Below are positions 12,996 through 14,831 of a DNA stretch of 14,831 nt, piece after piece. The translations under genes were made by a program, and so were the position numbers. Under the pieces are notes generated by a model, which saw nothing but the letters and a program-made list of their open reading frames with translations, was not told the DNA's origin and ran no database searches. This stretch comes from Francisellaceae bacterium (lineage in GTDB: Bacteria > Pseudomonadota > Gammaproteobacteria > Berkiellales > Berkiellaceae). The stretch lies in contig JAHFQG010000002.1 in NCBI GenBank assembly GCA_023266415.1, positions 25,653 to 40,483 on the forward strand, in the 5' to 3' direction. Every line of letters begins with the position of its first letter. The stretch's first letter is position 1.

Positions 12996-13649
12996 TTAAC
13001 GCATATCAGAGTAAAAATATTGGGGCTCTAACTGTTGTTGGGTAAATTGCTGGAAAGCTTGTTCTACCATATCAAAAGGTCCGCTGGCAAACACTTGCCA
13101 ATGGGTAAAGTCAGGAATATCTTGTGCGGCCACTTCATGCACCCAGCCTGTTTTACCTGACCAGTGAGTTGTATCATGAGATACCACAGGTATCCAGATA
13201 AGTCCTTGTAATTCATAGGCTTTTAAGCGTTCGAGGTAATATAAATCATCGGGTTTACGCACGCCCCAATATAAATAGACACGGGGAATGGTTAAGAGTA
13301 AAGAGGGGAGCAAACTGAAAAAAGGGGCAATGCCAGTACCACCAGCCAATAACAAACAGGGCCGTTGTGGGTCAGGTGTCCAACGGCCAAACGGACCTAA
13401 CACCTGCACATGGATTGGATAATCGGATAAAGCTTCTGTGAGTATCCCCGTACGCAATTGAAACACCAGTTGGCCGGTTTCATCAGGCACATTGGCAACA
13501 GAACAGGGGATATCTGAAAGAGTGCCCACACTAAGACGCACATACTGACCAGGGCGACAAGAGACGGGTATGGTGTTTGGCACCAACACCGCCTCTACAA
13601 TGTTAGAACAAATGAATGAAAGTTTGACAACTTTGTATCCATTAGCCAC
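12996..13649 (-). CDS. fre: NAD(P)H-flavin reductase, Fre-like
   Basis: A 217-residue cytoplasmic oxidoreductase of the ferredoxin-NADP reductase fold, most like E. coli Fre (233 residues), which reduces free flavins with NAD(P)H. Residues 32-41 ([10 protein letters not shown]) and 47-54 form the flavin-binding barrel. GGTGIAP at 103-109 and the later [16 protein letters not shown] and [11 protein letters not shown] segments form the nicotinamide domain. The flavin motif RPFS of Fre is IPCS here (Ile47, Ser50), so the conserved arginine is missing. It starts with GTG at 13649, overlapping the rho stop by 8 bases, so it is probably expressed with rho by translational coupling. UbiD, often next to fre, is absent. 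Confidence 0.85.
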   Translation of the reverse strand: MANGYKVVKLSFICSNIVEAVLVPNTIPVSCRPGQYVRLSVGTLSDIPCSVANVPDETGQLVFQLRTGILTEALSDYPIHVQVLGPFGRWTPDPQRPCLLLAGGTGIAPFFSLLPSLLLTIPRVYLYWGVRKPDDLYYLERLKAYELQGLIWIPVVSHDTTHWSGKTGWVHEVAAQDIPDFTHWQVFASGPFDMVEQAFQQFTQQQLEPQYFYSDMR

Positions 13650-14831
13650 GTTTCATCGCGTCGAAGAAGTCTTCGTTGGTCTTGGTGGACCGTAACCGCT
13701 CAATCAAGAATTCGATGGCGGCAATTTCATCCATAGGATGTAACAGTTTACGTAAGATCCACATTTTTTGGAGTTCATCGGTTGAGGTGAGTTTTTCTTC
13801 GCGTCGGGTCCCAGAACGATTGATATTAATGGCAGGATAAACCCGTTTTTCGGCGATACGGCGATCGAGGTGTAACTCCATATTCCCCGTACTTTTGAAC
13901 TCTTCAAAAATCACGTCATCCATTTTAGAACCGGTATCAATTAAGGCAGTTGCCAAAATTGTCAAGCTTCCACCCCCTTCAATATTCCGCGCTGCACCAA
14001 AGAATCGTTTAGGGCGTTGGAGCGCATTGGCATCGACACCTCCTGTTAGCACTTTCCCAGAATGAGGCACTACGGTGTTATAGGCACGGGCTAGGCGGGT
14101 GATGGAATCGAGTAAAATAACGACATCGTGTTTGTGCTCTACCAATCGTTTCGCTTTTTCGATCACCATTTCAGCCACTTGGACGTGACGGGTAGCAGGT
14201 TCATCGAAGGTACTGGCAATGACTTCCCCCTGCACCGAGCGTTCCATTTCCGTCACTTCTTCCGGACGTTCGTCAATCAGCAAGACAATGAGCGTACATT
14301 CGGGATGGTTGGTTGAAATGGAGTGTGCAATGTTTTGGAGAATCATGGTTTTCCCAGCCTTTGGGGGGGAAACAATCAGGCCTCGCTGGCCTTTCCCAAC
14401 GGGTGCCGTTAAATCAATCACTCGAGCAGTGAGATCTTCAGTGCTGCCGTTACCCACTTCCAATTTTATCCGTTGTTCAGCGTGTAAGGGGGTTAGATTT
14501 TCGAACAAAATTTTGTTGCGTGCTTGTTCGGGGGGTTCAAAATTGATGAAATCGACCTTTACCAAGGCAAAATATCGTTCATTATCTTTGGGAGGACGAA
14601 TTTTACCTGACACAGTATCGCCGGTTCGTAATCCGTAGCGGCGCATTTGGTTGGGAGAGATGTAAATGTCGTCTGGCCCGGGGAGGTAGGAGCATCCGGC
14701 TGAGCGCAGGAATCCGAAGCCTTCTGGTAAAGACTCCACCACACCATCGCCATAAATCTCTTCACCATTTTTAGCTTGGAACTTCAGAATGGCAAAAATG
14801 AGGTCCGGTTTGCGCATCCGGGAGATCCCTT
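13642..14831 (-). CDS. rho: Transcription termination factor Rho, 5' end beyond the window
   Basis: A hexameric RNA-dependent ATPase that ends transcription of untranslated RNA. The visible part aligns with E. coli Rho from residue 29 (MRKQDIIF) onward with very high similarity, including the RNA-binding cold-shock-like domain ([16 protein letters not shown]), Walker [21 protein letters not shown] and the secondary RNA site [13 protein letters not shown]. The ATG at 14817 corresponds to E. coli Met29. The frame stays open upstream of it (GISR), which also fits E. coli, so about 24-28 N-terminal residues lie outside the window and 14817 is not the true start. The 3' end overlaps the fre-like gene. 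Confidence 0.97.
   Translation of the reverse strand, partial: GISRMRKPDLIFAILKFQAKNGEEIYGDGVVESLPEGFGFLRSAGCSYLPGPDDIYISPNQMRRYGLRTGDTVSGKIRPPKDNERYFALVKVDFINFEPPEQARNKILFENLTPLHAEQRIKLEVGNGSTEDLTARVIDLTAPVGKGQRGLIVSPPKAGKTMILQNIAHSISTNHPECTLIVLLIDERPEEVTEMERSVQGEVIASTFDEPATRHVQVAEMVIEKAKRLVEHKHDVVILLDSITRLARAYNTVVPHSGKVLTGGVDANALQRPKRFFGAARNIEGGGSLTILATALIDTGSKMDDVIFEEFKSTGNMELHLDRRIAEKRVYPAININRSGTRREEKLTSTDELQKMWILRKLLHPMDEIAAIEFLIERLRSTKTNEDFFDAMKRG

Noticed and set aside
1..14831. tRNA, rRNA, integrase, transposase or prophage genes
   Set aside because: None was recognised on either strand; all larger frames are accounted for by the listed genes or their shadows.

Overview
The window looks like a chromosomal segment of a gammaproteobacterium of moderate GC. 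The order gcvR-like, bcp, a reading frame adjoining rho, and protein sequences resembling E. coli GcvR, Bcp, Fre, NhaA and Rho support this. The many short palindromic repeats between genes and the proline-rich and orphan proteins would fit the Legionellales/Coxiella side of the class, but that placement is a guess. No tRNA, rRNA, integrase, transposase or CRISPR array was seen.

Positions 1-3466 hold a plus-strand operon: a GcvR-like two-ACT-domain protein, a Bcp/PrxQ peroxiredoxin, a PIN-PhoH ATPase and an S-adenosylmethionine hydroxide adenosyltransferase. Gaps are short (14 to about 34 bases). The last gene ends inside a repeat hairpin. A divergent promoter at the window edge points to a minus-strand gene starting just outside. 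Positions 3477-5121 hold a 189-bp composite repeat and the convergent DEAD-box helicase rhlE, which has a strong promoter and a leader hairpin. Positions 5280-5608 contain a promoter and the first 20 codons of an AbrB/MazE-type antitoxin gene, cut by a second copy (208 bp) of the same composite repeat. Positions 5626-7981 (minus) encode an unrecognised proline-rich two-helix membrane protein and an MsbA-like ABC exporter.

Positions 8070-11996 (plus) hold an alpha/beta hydrolase, a VUT/YhhQ-type transporter whose upstream part has been invaded by a 77-bp-period palindromic repeat, an NhaA Na+/H+ antiporter overlapping it, and an MFS transporter. Positions 12040-12876 (minus) carry the most interesting content: three consecutive small genes for peptides with exactly 15-residue double-glycine leaders like that of microcin V. 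Two have clearly paralogous acidic cores; the third has a lysine/aspartate-rich core with three cysteines. Each has its own good ribosome binding site, and two are followed by terminator-like hairpins. No peptidase-containing exporter or immunity gene is recognisable beside them. The window closes with a Fre-like flavin reductase overlapping the end of rho, which runs off the right edge.

Two themes stand out: an orphan cluster of microcin-like peptides, and several families of small palindromic repeats that have remodelled gene ends (SAM hydrolase C-terminus, antitoxin remnant, VUT transporter N-terminus).
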